In this document: in pieces, positions 41,942-54,164 of the stretch
Numbering within the stretch: the first letter of the stretch is position 1
How the letters are laid out: each line of letters starts with the position of its first letter
Assembly: GCA_022457065.1 (NCBI GenBank)
Contig: JAJGBQ010000001.1
Location: 6,820,001-6,884,000 of the forward strand
Source of the DNA: Curvularia sp. ZM96
Taxonomy: Eukaryota > Ascomycota > Dothideomycetes > Pleosporales > Pleosporaceae
Direction: 5' to 3'
Length of the DNA stretch: 64,000 nucleotides
The notes under the pieces: model-generated
Seen by the model: the letters and a program-made list of their open reading frames with translations, nothing else
Database searches by the model: none
Told to the model about the DNA's origin: nothing
Position numbers and translations under genes: made by a program

Positions 41942-43345
41942 TTACACAACTAGTCGGCCGGGCTCGACCTCGAGCACAGCCTTGACGCGCTCAAGGAAGA
42001 CCTGGCCGCGCTGCTCGTCGCCCTTTGGTACGCTGATGCTAAAGACATTGAGAGGGCCAACGACGCCTGTTGCTCCGCTAATGGTCGATCGCTTAGGAGG
42101 GCTGGGCTTCTTGCCGGCCAGGATATCCAGGATGTCGGACTTCTGTGGTGCCGGTGATCGCTGAGCAGACACGCTGCTTGGCGGTAGGGCGGTTATTTGA
42201 GGGAAGAAGTTACCTTGCGAGTACTTTGCGGATACCTTGTCGAGACCAAGAACAGCGTTGAAAAGCTCATCTGCAGATGGCTTAGCCGTCTTTGACTTGG
42301 GCAGATCCTCGTTGGCGAGCTCGGCCGCGCGCGCAACAAAGGTCGACAGCGGTAGGAAGACGCCTATCGAGTCCTTGACGCGCTTCTGGCACTCCATGAC
42401 TGCTGTCAGAGAGACGGGCATGGCCAACTCAACCGGCAAGTCTTCGACGACCTTGGCTTCTTCCGCCACAGGCTTCTTTGGCGCCTCCTTCTTCGCCATG
42501 GGCTTGATGTTGCTCAAATCGAGGTGAGCGAGCTTTGAGAAGCGATCTGCGAGTTCTGATGGGTACGATTTCTCAATCTGACCCACGTATGCAAGGACAT
42601 CTCCCTTGAGGAGCCTGCCGTTGGGTCCGGTAGCTGGGATCTTGTCGGCGTCGGCCTTGGACAGACCATTGACTTCCAAGAGATGTTGTACAGAGGGGTA
42701 TAGCGGGTAGGTTTGCTTCGCAGCCTTGGCGCTCGAGGCCTTGTTTGACTTTGCGGGTGGTGCAGATGTTCGCTCCTCCTTGGGCACTGACGCCGATGGC
42801 TTGGGCTGTTCCTTGGGCGCTTCGGCCTCCTTCTTGGGCGCGGGGCTATCCTCAGCAGGAATTTCGAGAGAGCTCAAGTCGTCACCAGGCTCCGCAGTAA
42901 CGGCTATCCGTGTGCCAACCTTGACTGCCTTTGATCCATCTCCGACCTATATCCGTGGTCAGTTTTCAGACAATTGAGCACAGTCTCATCTATGGACATA
43001 CAGTGATCTTTGCCAGAATACCGTCATCCTGAGCCTCAACATCCATCTGTGCCTTATCGGTCTCAATCTCAAGCAGGACATCACCGGCAGAGAATGAATC
43101 CCCCTCCTTGATCTTCCAAGTCGCAATGTTGCCTTCGGTCATGGTCGGAGAAAGCGCAGGCATGTTGAAGTTTTGCGCGGCGAGCGAGGCCGGGCTCGAA
43201 TGAAGACCTGTACTCGATCCCAGTGAGCAATTCGTTTCCCTCAGCGGTGCAGCAGTTCTTGCTTACCTCTCCGAGCGCCATGGCTACGCAGCTGCTGAGA
43301 GGCAGCGCGCGCCGAAACCCTACATGCTGCCGCGAGCGAAGCCAT
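41942..43345 (-). CDS. PDX1: pyruvate dehydrogenase complex protein X (E3-binding protein)
   Basis: Exons 43267-43345, 43002-43207 and 41942-42946 (introns 59 and 55 bp), 429 aa. The N-terminus MASLAAACRVSARAASQQLRSHGARR is a mitochondrial presequence. Residues 39-115 are a lipoyl domain (FNMPALSPTMTEGNIATWK... with lipoyl-lysine K78 in IETDKAQMDV), followed by a Pro/Ala/Lys linker and the peripheral subunit-binding domain (PLYPSVQHLLEVNGLSKADADKIPATGPNGRLLKGDVLAYV). A shortened C-terminal region resembles E2 but lacks the HxxxD catalytic motif, as expected for protein X, which anchors E3 in the complex. It is divergent from another mitochondrial protein gene with a 270 bp shared promoter. 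Confidence 0.93.
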
Positions 43346-43615
43346 GGGATGTCAATTGACCGATGGGGTGGGGAGAGTTGTCTGGCTGTCGGACGTCGCT
43401 GGTGAGAAATGTTGAGCGCGGGATGAGCTTCGGAGGTGTCGAACCGCCGCGCTTGGGCCGCCGCTTCTTTTTCGTTGGTTACATTTTCTAGGATCGGAAC
43501 TCCACAAGCAACGGTTGCAGAGGGTTCACATCACGACGGACTAGTTGGCAATCGTCGCAGTCAATTCCTTGAATATTGCGCCAATGGTGAGAGAATAATA
43601 TATTCCGCAATCAAA
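43346..43615. promoter_or_regulatory. divergent promoter PDX1 / mitochondrial membrane protein
   Basis: Only 270 bp separate the two ATGs, both of genes with mitochondrial targeting sequences, so a bidirectional promoter is likely. No named factor site is claimed. Confidence 0.6.
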
Positions 43616-44542
43616 ATGCCTGCCTTCTCGCGGGGCTTCGACGCCTTCCTCCGCCAGGACGCTTTCCGCCTCCCCTCCTCTCTCCGCGCCGCCCTCTTCG
43701 GAACTCGAGAGTCCTTTGTTCAGCCCGCGTCGGCTCAGCGCAACGCCCGGTCCTTTGCTTCGTCCGTCCTTCGCCGCTACCAGTACACATACAAAAGTAA
43801 TCTCAAGTCGAGCTTCGTCAGTAATGATCCTGTCCTTCGACAGGTAGCCCAGACCCGGCAGCCAGTCTTAATATACCAGGCACCAAGGAATAAATGGTAT
43901 TATGCAAAGGTGTACGGAGCGGGCGGACTGTGGATCGGCGTCGGCGCATATTCTATGAAATTCAACAATGATATTAAGGACAGAGAGGTTCCCTTCTTTG
44001 TACGGCCTACGTATGTCGTCGTTGGTGCGGCGTTTATCATCATTGGGTGTTACATTTGCACCGCGCCTACGAATCGCATGAGGGCGCTAGAAGTCATACC
44101 TAGTCTGCAGGGCGGACCTATACAATTACGTATGACGGTCAGGGCAGCGCCGTGGTCCAAGGAGCGCGTCATCTACTCGCAGCTCGGCGAGGCCACAATT
44201 AGTGAAAAGACAGAGCCCATGGTGCGAGAGCTGCTGGAGGCAGAGAGGTTCCGGAAGCAGAAATTATGGGAAGACCTAGGCCATATGAATATTGCGGCAA
44301 GAGTCTGGGAAGGATCTGCTCGCTGGGTGCATCAGAAGTGGACAAACTTCTTCCTGCGATTCAAGTTTGCGGTTCTAAGATTTGGAATTGCAAAGGTCAA
44401 GGTTCAGGGTGAAGATTGGAAGATTGACTGTTCGGGGTGGTTGATGGAGGACGGCAAAGGTAATGTTTATCTTCATTTCTGAATTGAGTGATGCTGAGGC
44501 TAACTTGTCCTAGCTGTCGACAGACTCATCGCCGAAGAGTAA
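43616..44542 (+). CDS. mitochondrial inner-membrane-type hypothetical protein
   Basis: Exons 43616-44459 and 44514-44542; the second exon is only 29 bp and adds AVDRLIAEE to the end, giving 290 aa. The start ATG at 43616 gives MPAFSRGFDAFLRQDAFRLPSSLRAALFG, an arginine-rich amphipathic presequence, followed by RNARSFASS, a likely cleavage region. Two transmembrane helices (VYGAGGLWIGVGAYSM and PTYVVVGAAFIIIGCYICTA) precede a soluble C-terminal half that is basic and Trp-rich. I do not recognise a named family. Head-to-head with PDX1, which supports a mitochondrial role. Confidence 0.75.
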
Positions 44543-44771
44543 GTGGGTGCCATCTACAGCACCTTGTATACGTCATGTACAATTATACGTCCAAACAATA
44601 CGCCATGTAAAAATACAATCAAGGGGTATCAACCTTTATCCTTCAACCTTATCCTTCCTTAGATCACCAAAATATATCCATCCAGTATCCTGTCTTCCCC
44701 TTTCCCTTGTAGAACTCTGTAAAGGCCGCAGTTGTCGAGCTACATTCGGTCAGTAAGGTATGTTGCAAATA

Positions 44772-45050
44772 CTACAGTTCTAAACCTGGCAGAACCCACC
44801 CTTTCATCTGCTCCTTGTCTTTAGCCTTTTGCCATTCCTTCCAACGCTCCTTGTCGCTTAATGTGGCATCACGCCATTTCTCTTTGCCAGAGACGGGGGG
44901 CGAAGTAGAGCGGTGGATGTGGAGTTTTGATCGCCATGATGAAGATTCTGATGACGATGAAGGCTGAGACTCTTTATTTGTTGAGGCGACGCTTTGGACT
45001 GTGGTCAGGGCATCTTTTTTCGAAGAATCCGACGCATGTTTTAAGTCCAT
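44772..45050 (-). CDS. small charged hypothetical protein
   Basis: 92 aa from the ATG at 45050 (MDLKHASDSSKKDALT...); the frame stays open upstream to 45296 with another ATG at 45272, but that part looks like leader sequence. It has a Ser-rich middle and a conserved-looking tail KEKWRDATLSDKERWKEWQKAKDKEQMKGWVLPGLEL, an amphipathic, Trp/Lys-rich helix. No domain recognised. Confidence 0.5.
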   Translation of the reverse strand: MDLKHASDSSKKDALTTVQSVASTNKESQPSSSSESSSWRSKLHIHRSTSPPVSGKEKWRDATLSDKERWKEWQKAKDKEQMKGWVLPGLEL

Positions 45051-45347
45051 GTTTGCGGTTGGAGTGATTCGGCGGTTTTGTTGGATACAGTTGGGTATCA
45101 CGAGCGATGAGGATGAAGTTGGAGAAAGACGCGGGATAGTTTGCTCAAAACAACAGGCTACTCTGTATTTCAATCTTTTGAACCTAAGGCAAGCTATCCA
45201 TTGGGGGCGGCTCAGAGACGCCGCAGCAAGATCGCAGTAAGGCGTTCCATGTCGGGCGTGGCTTAGCAGCATGTGGCTGAGCTCTCGCTGGGCCAAAACA
45301 GGTAACGCGGAGTGTGCACATTCCAGTGCGCTAGAGCACTGAGGCTA

Positions 45348-46605
45348 TCACGCAGCTAATTCCACCTCGTCCAAATTCTTGCGTATAAACTTGGTTGCGG
45401 CATCCAGTCCCTCCTTGACTACATCTGTGTGGTTGACAAACCCAATCCTCACGTAGCCCTTGAACTCGTCACCGAAGCATGTGCTACCCGGTACAAACAT
45501 GACGCCCGTGGCTTCGAGTAGCTTCTTGCAAAAGTCTACAGAATCCACAGGTTTACCTTCTCGGTGAAATTTTACGAATGCCGTTGTACCAGCGACAGGC
45601 TTCACCCACTCACACTCGTCCTCGTTCTTGATGACGAATTTCTCGAGCAGCGCAAGATTGGTCTTCGCAAGCTGGATGTTACGTGCAAGCAGATTGTGTA
45701 TGGTTGAAGAATGCAGGGCGTAGGCTGCGATTTGCTCGTCAAAAAAGGACACGGATATAGTGGTGTAGTGCCTTGCTTCTGCAATCTTCTCAATGAGGTC
45801 CGAACTGCGTGAGGCGATCCATCCGATGCGTATCCCGGCGAGCGAATAGGCTTTGGACATGGAGCCTGTAACAATGACATTGTTGTAGCCTAGGGACAAG
45901 AGGGATGGCGGAAAGTCCTTGTCCAAAGGACCGATGGAATGAAAAAGTGGTCGGTACACTTCATCGCCCATAATGGTGATGTTCTTTTCAGAAGCAATCG
46001 CAACCACGTCTTGTAGGAAGGTCTTGCCAAGAACTGCGCCAGTAGGATTGTTAGGGTTGTTGAGAATGATGAGCTTGGTGTTGGGCTTGATGAGCGCCTT
46101 CAGGTCTTCAATATCAGGTACCCAGTTGTTCTCTGGTTTTGCTTTCCACAAGTCGACTTCGGCACCCAGCTGCTTGGGCACTTCATAGAGCGACTGGTAG
46201 GTAGGGTAATGGCAGATAACATGGTCGCCAGCTCCTACTAGAGCATACGCAGTCAGGTAGTTTGCTTGGATCGCACCGGGTGTTGTGAGAATGTTTTCCG
46301 CTGGGAGTGGTGTGGTGACTTTGACAGAGTAGAGCCGGGCAAGGTTGTTCCGCAATTCATCGCTTCCTCTGATGGCCCCATAGTTGAGAATGCGGGAAGT
46401 ATCGAGCACTTGCTTTTGCTTATCCTCGGACAGATCGTGTAGCTGGTCGACGGAGATTGAAGCACAGCACGTCTCGGCAATGTTGTATTTGCATTTTGTT
46501 TCATAGGCGTCCATCCACTTTTAGTGGTCAGTTCCCCGCAGGAGAAGGCAGAAATGCGGGGAATCGACTTACGGACTCGACCGCGAACTTGTCGATTTTG
46601 ACCAT
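45348..46605 (-). CDS. PLP-dependent aminotransferase class I/II
   Basis: Exons 46573-46605 and 45348-46517 over a 55 bp intron; the first exon supplies only MVKIDKFAVES. Product 400 aa. Fold-type I features: LNYGAIRGSDELRNNLARLY, TTPGAIQANYLTAYALVGAGDHVI, the NNPNNPTG motif (LIILNNPNNPTGAVL), the cofactor aspartate and tyrosine in GDEVYRPLF, the Schiff-base lysine K233 in TGSMSKAYSLAGIRIGW, and the carboxylate arginine in YVRIGF. No presequence, so cytosolic. The exact substrate (aspartate, aromatic or a specialised amino acid) cannot be fixed from sequence. Divergent from the ABC transporter. Confidence 0.9.
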
Positions 46606-47289
46606 GTTGTCCAAGACAGAAGAAGACAGCCGCTGTTGGGATGTTGTATACTCTAATCAAAGACAGCGCTCCAGATATAGGCCCTGGTGTTTGACGTAGG
46701 GCGTATCCGGTCGTCCAGATGATTCCATTTGAGCGGGCCGCAGGCAGGCTAGCAAGTACCAGAGCTAGACGACTACCGGCGGCCAGGTCGCAGCGGGAGT
46801 CGCGCGACGGACGCAGATCGTCTTGCCACAAAGCTGGAGGGCAAGCAAAGTAAGCAGCTGACTAGGTACCAGTGCTGCAGTCTGGCAAGGCGACGGCGCT
46901 GTCTTTTGCATGTCGGCGGCAGGATATCGATGACGACGGTGCTGGGTGCCTGGCGCGGCGTGTGCCTCGGTTTAACGGTCCGTGTCGATACTTGGCTGGA
47001 TCAGGCCCAGCCTCCTCCGCGAATCACCATTGCGTATCGCCGATGATAGCAACCCTCGTCGTGTTGGCCACTGTCACTGCCACGGTCGCTGCACGGTAGC
47101 TTGTCGTCCTCGTCGTTATCACGAGCTTGTCCAGCTCCTCGCCGCTCCTTTGATAGGTGCTGCTTCTCCATTTCCGACTTACAGTAGTTCCTGTCGCGTT
47201 CTATCCAAGGCGACGCGACCGCCTGATTGCCGCTCCCTGTTATCGCTGCCTCTGCGCCGCATTCGCATTCGCAGAAGCAGACACACGAC
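46606..47289. promoter_or_regulatory. divergent intergenic region aminotransferase / ABC transporter
   Basis: 684 bp, GC-rich, between divergent ATGs. The plus-strand frame at 46982-47692 overlaps the ABC gene in another frame and is rejected. Promoters for both genes are expected here. Confidence 0.5.
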
Positions 47290-50200
47290 ATGCGCCAACC
47301 AAGCTGGGCGACTTCGCTCGCCACCGTCGCTGTGCTGGCACTGGCATCGACATCTACAGCTCACAAGACGTTCGCAAACTATTCCCTCGCCGAATCGCCG
47401 CAATCCCTCTTCTCTATCTACGGCGATAGACCCGACGGCTGTCCCCCATGCTTCAACTGCAACCTCGAGGACTTCAAGTGCAAGCAGTTTGCCGACTGCA
47501 GCAAGGCGAATGGAAGATGTAACTGCGGTCCTGGATTTGGCGGCGAAGACTGTTCGGAGCCTCTGTGTGGCGCCCTGCCCGATGGCAAGGACCGTTCCCC
47601 GAGAGGAAGTGCAAAGGAATGCGAGTGCAAAGAGGGCTGGTCTGGCATCAACTGCAATGTCTGCCAAACCAACGATGCTTGCAACGCCATGATGCCAGAC
47701 AACGAGGGCGGAGTATGCTACAAGGCCGGCCAGTTGGTCAAGGAGAACTTCCAGATCTGCGACATTACCAACAGAAAGATCCTTGATACCTTGAAGGAGA
47801 AGAAGCCTCAGGCCACCTTCTCTTGCAATGCCGAGTCGGAAGAGTGTAATTTCCAGTGTAAGTCGTATTCTTGCTCACTCTCGCTCTAGCTGACAGTCGT
47901 AGTCTGGGTTGATCAGAGGGAATCCTTTTACTGCGCCCTTGACACGTGCACCTCCCACTTTACCGCCGAATCTGATCGCAACATTACTAAATACCGCTGC
48001 GAGAACATCAAGTGCGAGTGTATTCCCGACAGGATGCTTTGTGGCGAAGATGGCTCAGTTGACATTGGCGACTTTTTGAGGGAGTCAATCAAGGGTCCCG
48101 CCGAGTTCAGGGGCATTTCCGCCATCAACAGCAAAGACAGTGGCAGCATATTCTCTGAGCCCGCTATGAATGATCTCATCTCGAGCATCTTCGGTGACGA
48201 GAGCATTTTCCTTAGGTGTGACACTGGTGAGTGTCTCTACCAGACCGAAGTACCTGGCTATGAAAGACCCATCAAGAAGATTAACACGCCTCTCATTGCG
48301 GGTGTGATTGCTGGTTGTGCGCTTTTCATAGTGGCGACTATTCTGGCTGTATGGTACCTCACCCACCGTGCGGAAGCGCAGCGTTATGGCCCCATCCATC
48401 TGTCCGACGATGAGGAGGACGAGGACGCAAAGCTGTTGGCAGACCATAAGCCAGCCTCCTTCCTTTTCGAGAACGTTGCATACAACCTCCACGGCAAACA
48501 AATTCTTTCTGGCATCTCTGGCGCAGTTCATCCTGGAGAGCTTCTGGCTATCATGGGCGCTTCTGGTGCTGGAAAGACCACCTTCCTAGATATCCTCGCC
48601 CGCAAGAGCAAAATCGGTGTCGACAGCGGTGACTTTTACGTCAACGGAGAAAAGGTCCGCGATGACGAATTCCGAAGTGTCATTGGTTTTGTCGACCAGG
48701 AGGATACTCTACTGCCAACCCTGACTGTCCACGAGACCATCCTCGACTCGGCCCTGCTGCGCTTACCCAAAGAAATGAGCCGTGCCTCAAAAGAACAAAA
48801 GGTCGAGGACGTCGAACGCCAACTTGGCATCTACCACATTCGTCACCAGAAGATCGGTTCCGAAGAGAGTGGCCGCGGCATTTCCGGTGGAGAGAAGCGC
48901 CGCGTTGGTATTGCCTGTGAGCTTGTAACATCGCCTAGTATTCTTTTCCTGGACGAGCCTACCAGTGGGCTGGATGCATACAACGCCTTCAACGTCGTCG
49001 AGTGCTTGGTCAATCTCGTCAAGAACTACAACCGCACCGTCGTGTTCACCATCCATCAGCCGCGTTCCAACATTGTAGCCCTCTTTGATCAACTGATCCT
49101 GCTTGCAAAGGGTCGTGCTGTCTACTCCGGACCATTTGAGAACTGCCAGTCCTACTTTGACGAGCTTGGCTACACCTGCCCACCTGGTTTCAACATTGCT
49201 GACTACATTGTCGACCTTACCATGCACGCAAGCACGGCAACTCGACCCATTGACGAGGACAGCTCTCTCTTCAACCGTGATCTCAACCGCGACGGCCTCA
49301 CCACAAGTGCAAGCAGCGCAATTGCTGTCAAGTCCATTCCTAGCATTAACACCTCTGAGCTTGAACGAGACATTGCTGGAAGCCCTAGCAATTCGAGCAT
49401 GATGCGACCCAAGGGCAAGCGAAGGACCTCTATCAAGCAGCAGCAGGAACGCGAGCTGTTCACACGTAAGAAGGTTGTTACTCCTGCCAACGATGGTGCT
49501 ATGTCGCCCAAGACGGACGAAGAGCCTTATGATCGACGAAGCGCCATCAAAGCTCAGTGGCTGAAGCTTACTCGTCAACAGGGCAGCGTACCTCCTCAAA
49601 TTCTCGAGGATCCCGATGAGCTCCCACCTCCTGCCCACGGCGCGACTGGAACCAATCTCGACATTCTCATCAATGCATATGCTTCCTCGGACGTCGCTGC
49701 CAGAATTCGCGAAGACATTGCTACTTCAGTCGCAAGCGCCAACCAAGCCAACGGCACGAATGGAAACCAGGAGTTGAACGGCTTCATCGCAGCAGGCAAG
49801 CTCAAGGGCTTCAAGAAGGTTGGCCTTCTGGGCCAGTTTACCATCTTGTCACGACGCACATGGCGTAATCTCTACCGCAACCCGATGCTCATGCTCACCC
49901 ACTATGCCATCGCTATCGTCCTTGCCGTGTTCCTGGGATTCCTCTTCTATGGCCTTACCGATGACATCAAGGGTTTCCAGAACCGTCTGGGTCTGTTCCT
50001 GTTTGTCCTCTCGCTCTTTGGTTTCAGCAGCTTGACCATTCTCACCGTATTCGCGCCTGAGAGACTGCTCTTTACCCGCGAACGTGCCAAGGGCTACTAC
50101 TCACCACCAGCATACTTCGCCGCCAAGGTCATCTTTGACATTATTCCTCTTCGTCTTCTTCCGCCCATCATCCTCGGCATAATCGTGTACCCCATGACCG

Positions 50201-50710
50201 GCCTGATTCCCGCCTGGCCCAACTTCCTCAAGTTTACGCTTTTCCTCGTCCTCTTCAACCTCGCCGCGGCAGCCATCTTCCTCTTCATCGGTATTGTGTT
50301 CCGCAACTCTGGTGTCGCGAACTTGATCGGTGTGCTCGTCATGCTCTTCAGTCTGTTGTTCTCAGGCTTCTTCTTGAACAAGGATAGCATTCCTGGGGTA
50401 GCCAAATGGTTGCAATCGGTAAGTCCCATACTCGTTGCTGTTCTGTCAGAAACACGCATGCTAACAACCACAGTTGTCAATCTTCCACTACGCTTTTGAA
50501 GGACTCATTGTCAATGAGGTCAAGTACCTCTCTCTCATCGACCACAAGTATGGTCTTGATATCGAAGTTCCTGGTTCAGCTATCCTCAGCTCGTTTGGCT
50601 TCAACACACAAGCGCTGTGGACGGACTGCATTGGACTAGGTGTGTTTGGCGGCGCATTTGTTCTGCTTGCCTACATGGCTATGCACTTGTTGCTCGTGGA
50701 GAAGAGGTAG
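47290..50710 (+). CDS. ADP1: ABCG-type transporter with EGF-like ectodomain (Adp1-like)
   Basis: Exons 47290-47857, 47903-50418 and 50474-50710 (introns 45 and 55 bp), 1106 aa, near the yeast Adp1 length. Start at the ATG at 47290 gives a signal peptide (MRQPSWATSLATVAVLALASTSTA). A Cys-rich ectodomain with EGF-like repeats (CNCGPGFGGEDCSEPLC, CECKEGWSGINCNVC) fills residues 50-300, then one helix (LIAGVIAGCALFIVATILAVWYL). The ABC domain has Walker A GASGAGKTTFL (about 408-418), signature ISGGEKRRVGIA, Walker B ILFLDEPTSGLD. Six C-terminal helices complete a half-transporter. A long phosphorylatable linker lies between. Substrate of this family is unknown in fungi. Confidence 0.93.
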
Positions 50711-51171
50711 TGGGATACATGTAGAATGTTGTTGGGATCTTTTCTTTATTTCTTACTATCGCATATGTTGCCATGCAATTGCTTGTTGGAGCAATAGAGA
50801 CGTCTGGCTGGGGGGTATCTTTGCATACACGGCGTTAGGCCATGGGCCTTGTTTTTGGTTTTGGGTGTTGTCGTATATATCTAACACTCGCGTTTCTTCA
50901 GTGGACTTATTACGATGGGTGTTGTGACTCGACGTGATGACCTGCCGTGGAAGTCAACGGTGCCTTAGGAAAGAGGCGAAAGATAGGAATGGCGAATCAG
51001 GAAAGACCTCGCTCCTTATTGGGAGTCGTTAAGGACTGACCGTGTGAACGCGCAAATGAGAGCTCAAAGGCCGTTTGTCTGAGTATTACCATCGGACACG
51101 ACCCTTCCTTACAATCAACCTTTTCCGCAAATCGAGAGCTTTGTTTCCAGTGCATCAAGACGAGAGACTCC
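50711..51171. other. intergenic region ABC transporter to APH-family gene
   Basis: 461 bp between two plus-strand genes; 3' UTR and promoter, nothing specific identified. Confidence 0.45.
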
Positions 51172-53005
51172 ATGAAGCGCTTTTTCTCTAGCAAGACATC
51201 ATACTTCCTGTCACGCCTTCCTACCACGCGATCCTCAACCCCGAATGCATCTTCATTCAGTTGTGGGGTGTTTTCCTTTGCCAGGCAGACGATGAGCACA
51301 ATCGCAGAAGGTAATAACTCTATGTCATCTCTCTTAATTTTCTCAGGTATGAAAAGCGCTGACGCAATACAGGCCCCGATCCCTTCAACTATACAAGTGG
51401 TCGATGGCTCCGTCAGGATGCGTTAGAGCGGCAGTCACGCTACATACGATTTGATTTCGATGCACTGCGTCGTAGGGTCGTCACACTCTGTCCTGGTGCC
51501 AATTCCATTACTTCTTATACCAAAATAGAAGGAGGCTTCAATCGGGTATTTGTATTTCACACCGACAATGCGAAGCGGATCATCGCAAGGCTGCCATTTC
51601 CAGCAGCAGGACCCCAAAGGCTGGTCACAAATTCTGAGGTAGCTACAATCCACTCTCGTAAGTGCTAAACTACTTTATCTCGGCAAACGTGTCCAAGGAA
51701 CTGACTCCTCTGCTTGTTTTAGTACAACAAAAGACCAGCATTCCTATCCCCAAAATCCTGGAGTGGAGCGACGATGCGAGCGTTATCGGTAGTGAGTATA
51801 TCATCATGGAACATGCGCCAGGAGTTTCACTACTCAACAGATGGCCCACCATGAGCGCAGACGAGCGGAAGGGGTGTTTCAATTCCATTCTCCGCAAGCT
51901 GAGCGAGCTTGCGGGTCTTGATTTCCCAAGTTACGGCAGCTTATACTTCGCGGATACCCCTTACATCTCTCAAATGATACCATTCAACAAGGAAGTCTCT
52001 ATTGGTCCTCATTGTGGGACTAGGTATTGGGACTGCTATCCAGGGCAGCCCAAATACTTTCACGATGTCAAACCTAACCAAGGGCCTTGTGAGTCGATCT
52101 GCTCGCTCCAATGATATTGGCAAAACACTAAGACACAATTTATAGGGCATGATCTTACTGCGTACTGTGACGGTCTCACGGACAACGGAATCGCCAGACT
52201 TCCACCCACCAATCCTTCCCTACAACTACCACGCTACCATGGATCGATTCAGACACATCGTCAACTTCTTGAACAGGGTCGCGCAGTCCTAAGAACATTG
52301 GCCAAGGACTCTCGAATTCAAGAGGCAGCTGTTCCTACCATGCTTCATCCTGATTTACACAAACGGAACATCTTTGTCTCAGAAGATGACCCTACTGTTG
52401 TCTCGGCTATACTTGATTGGCAATCAACCAGCATTGAGCCCGCCTTCTGGTACACAAATCGGAAACCAGACTTTGTGGAATCTGTTCCTGATACCTCGTG
52501 TGAAGATGGCGTGGATCTAAAAAACTTGAAGAACATCCTGGCGTACCAAGTTGGTATGATGTTTCTATCGCTAAGAACACTCCCTGCTTGGTCGATAGAT
52601 GAAGACTTAACCAGGCCGTTTCGTTACATCTATCGAACTTGGGATGATGGTGCCATTGTCTTCCGAGAACAACTCACCAAACTATCGCGTCATTGGGAAG
52701 AACTTGGTCTTACAGAACCATGTCCTTTCCCTCTGCCCTGTCATGATGAAATCGCGCGCCATCGACCAGACTCAAGGTTGTTTGAGGCGGCGATACAGCT
52801 AAGGGATGGCCTGTTAAGTCGTCTCAACTGTACGGCCGAGGGCTGGGTTCCCCCTGAACAGTGGGAAGCAGTTAGGTTTGCGAATCAACAAGCGTACCAC
52901 ATCGTGCTACGGCAAATACAAGCAGATGAGCAGCCGGATGATGATGAGCCACTCAGAAGCGAAGCCGACCTTAAAGAGATCTGGCCGTTTGACCTGGAAG
53001 AATGA
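51172..53005 (+). CDS. mitochondrial aminoglycoside-phosphotransferase-fold protein (AIM9-like)
   Basis: Four exons: 51172-51310, 51373-51657, 51723-52088, 52146-53005 (introns 57-65 bp), 549 aa. The start ATG yields MKRFFSSKTSYFLSRLPTTRSS, a plausible mitochondrial presequence; an in-frame ATG at 51289 (MSTIAEG) is an alternative. DPFNYTSGRWLRQD opens the fungal AIM9/APH family, and EGGFNRVF is the nucleotide loop. Catalytic HPDLHKRNIF (D333) and metal-binding LDWQS (D354) are intact, so a kinase/phosphotransferase is likely. Yeast Aim9 is mitochondrial with unknown substrate. Acidic C-terminus. Confidence 0.85.
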
Positions 53006-53719
53006 GAGCTTGTTCAACCGAGCTGGAAAGGCTTGTAGGCTACAATGCGTACGAGGCACAAGCCCGATAGTGGAGGCAAGGAGTTGAACGTGAAATACTG
53101 GCTGGGTCGGACAATGTCCTATTTGTATACTATTTGAAAACTCGGACACACATGTGTATTCTGCTTTTGTAGAGATACTGTATATTCATACACTCCACTC
53201 ATGAAATTTCTATCTACTCTGCTTCCAGCGGCTCCAGTGAAGATGGCTCAATTCAACCCTTGGACTTCAATCATCTAGTTCCCTTGCATGATGGTTCTTT
53301 AGGGACGTTAAAATTACCTAACGATGTAAATGTATTGCATTTAAAAATATCAAACGTCTCACGCTTAAAGTTCATTCTAGAAGCAGCAACGAGAGTATTT
53401 CATCTAATAATACTGTGACAAATACACCGAAGCTTGATCTAGTAACTACTAGCATTTTAAATGCTAGGACCAAACGCTTCTGAGTCCATTGATGTCGTCG
53501 CTTTGAACTGAAATACAGCGAGAATGGTATCTGAACGCTGTGAATAGGGCAAATCCGAGGAGATTGTTTATACGGGGTTAAATCTGGAAACAACTGCATA
53601 CAATGGCACAACTATGCGACAGTGTTTTGTCTTCTTGAGAAGAACAACAAGCAGCATGACATTTACACCAGTGTATGTCGATAGTCATGGTCGTTCATAG
53701 CGATCTTCTTAGAGACCTC
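53006..53719. other. AT-rich boundary of the degraded region
   Basis: About 700 bp with high AT content in 53270-53470, including the palindromic TAGCATTTTAAATGCTA near 53453. No supported gene. It marks the transition from ordinary genes to relic-rich DNA. Confidence 0.4.
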
Positions 53720-53992
53720 TCAGCCAAGCCCTTCAAGTTGCGATCGGGTAAGAGCTGGTGAATCAAAACAAATCTCGTTTGTGTGCGCGTTATATAGGGT
53801 GAGGATAACGCGCTTGTTGCCATTCATTCTGCTCGCTCCATAAAATCCTTGAATGCGATAGGTGCGGTCTTCTTCTAACACGTAGACTTTTCTGGTTATA
53901 TTACCCTTAGCTATATATTGCCCGCTGCGTGCTCCGCACATGAATTTTACTCTCACTCCAGGTCCCGTGTTTGCCTTCACCTCCGCTGGCAT
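53720..53992 (-). CDS. small hypothetical protein
   Basis: 90 codons with a true ATG at 53992 and no introns: basic, with GVRVKFMCGARSGQYIAKGNITRKVYVLEEDRTYRIQGFYG, which looks more protein-like than chance. No family recognised; could be a fragment. Confidence 0.35.
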   Translation of the reverse strand: MPAEVKANTGPGVRVKFMCGARSGQYIAKGNITRKVYVLEEDRTYRIQGFYGASRMNGNKRVILTLYNAHTNEICFDSPALTRSQLEGLG

Positions 53993-54164
53993 CTGGCGCT
54001 GACGTCACACTAGGCTCTTTCCAGGTGCAAACGCTAGCCACTAATCAATACATAAACAACTCGCCTTTACCTTCTGCTTCTACTACCTTATACCCACAAC
54101 TCAACCACTCAAAGTTATATATCTTCCTTTCCAAGCTTGTACTTCCACCTCTCACAAAGCTTAT

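Noticed and set aside
46982..47692. 236-codon frame overlapping the start of the ABC transporter
   Set aside because: It is the neighbouring frame of the EGF-like ectodomain; the Cys-rich frame with signal peptide is clearly the real one.
53450..53475. TAGCATTTTAAATGCTA palindrome as a terminator or element end
   Set aside because: It sits in AT-rich DNA with no matching partner or duplication nearby; chance is likely.
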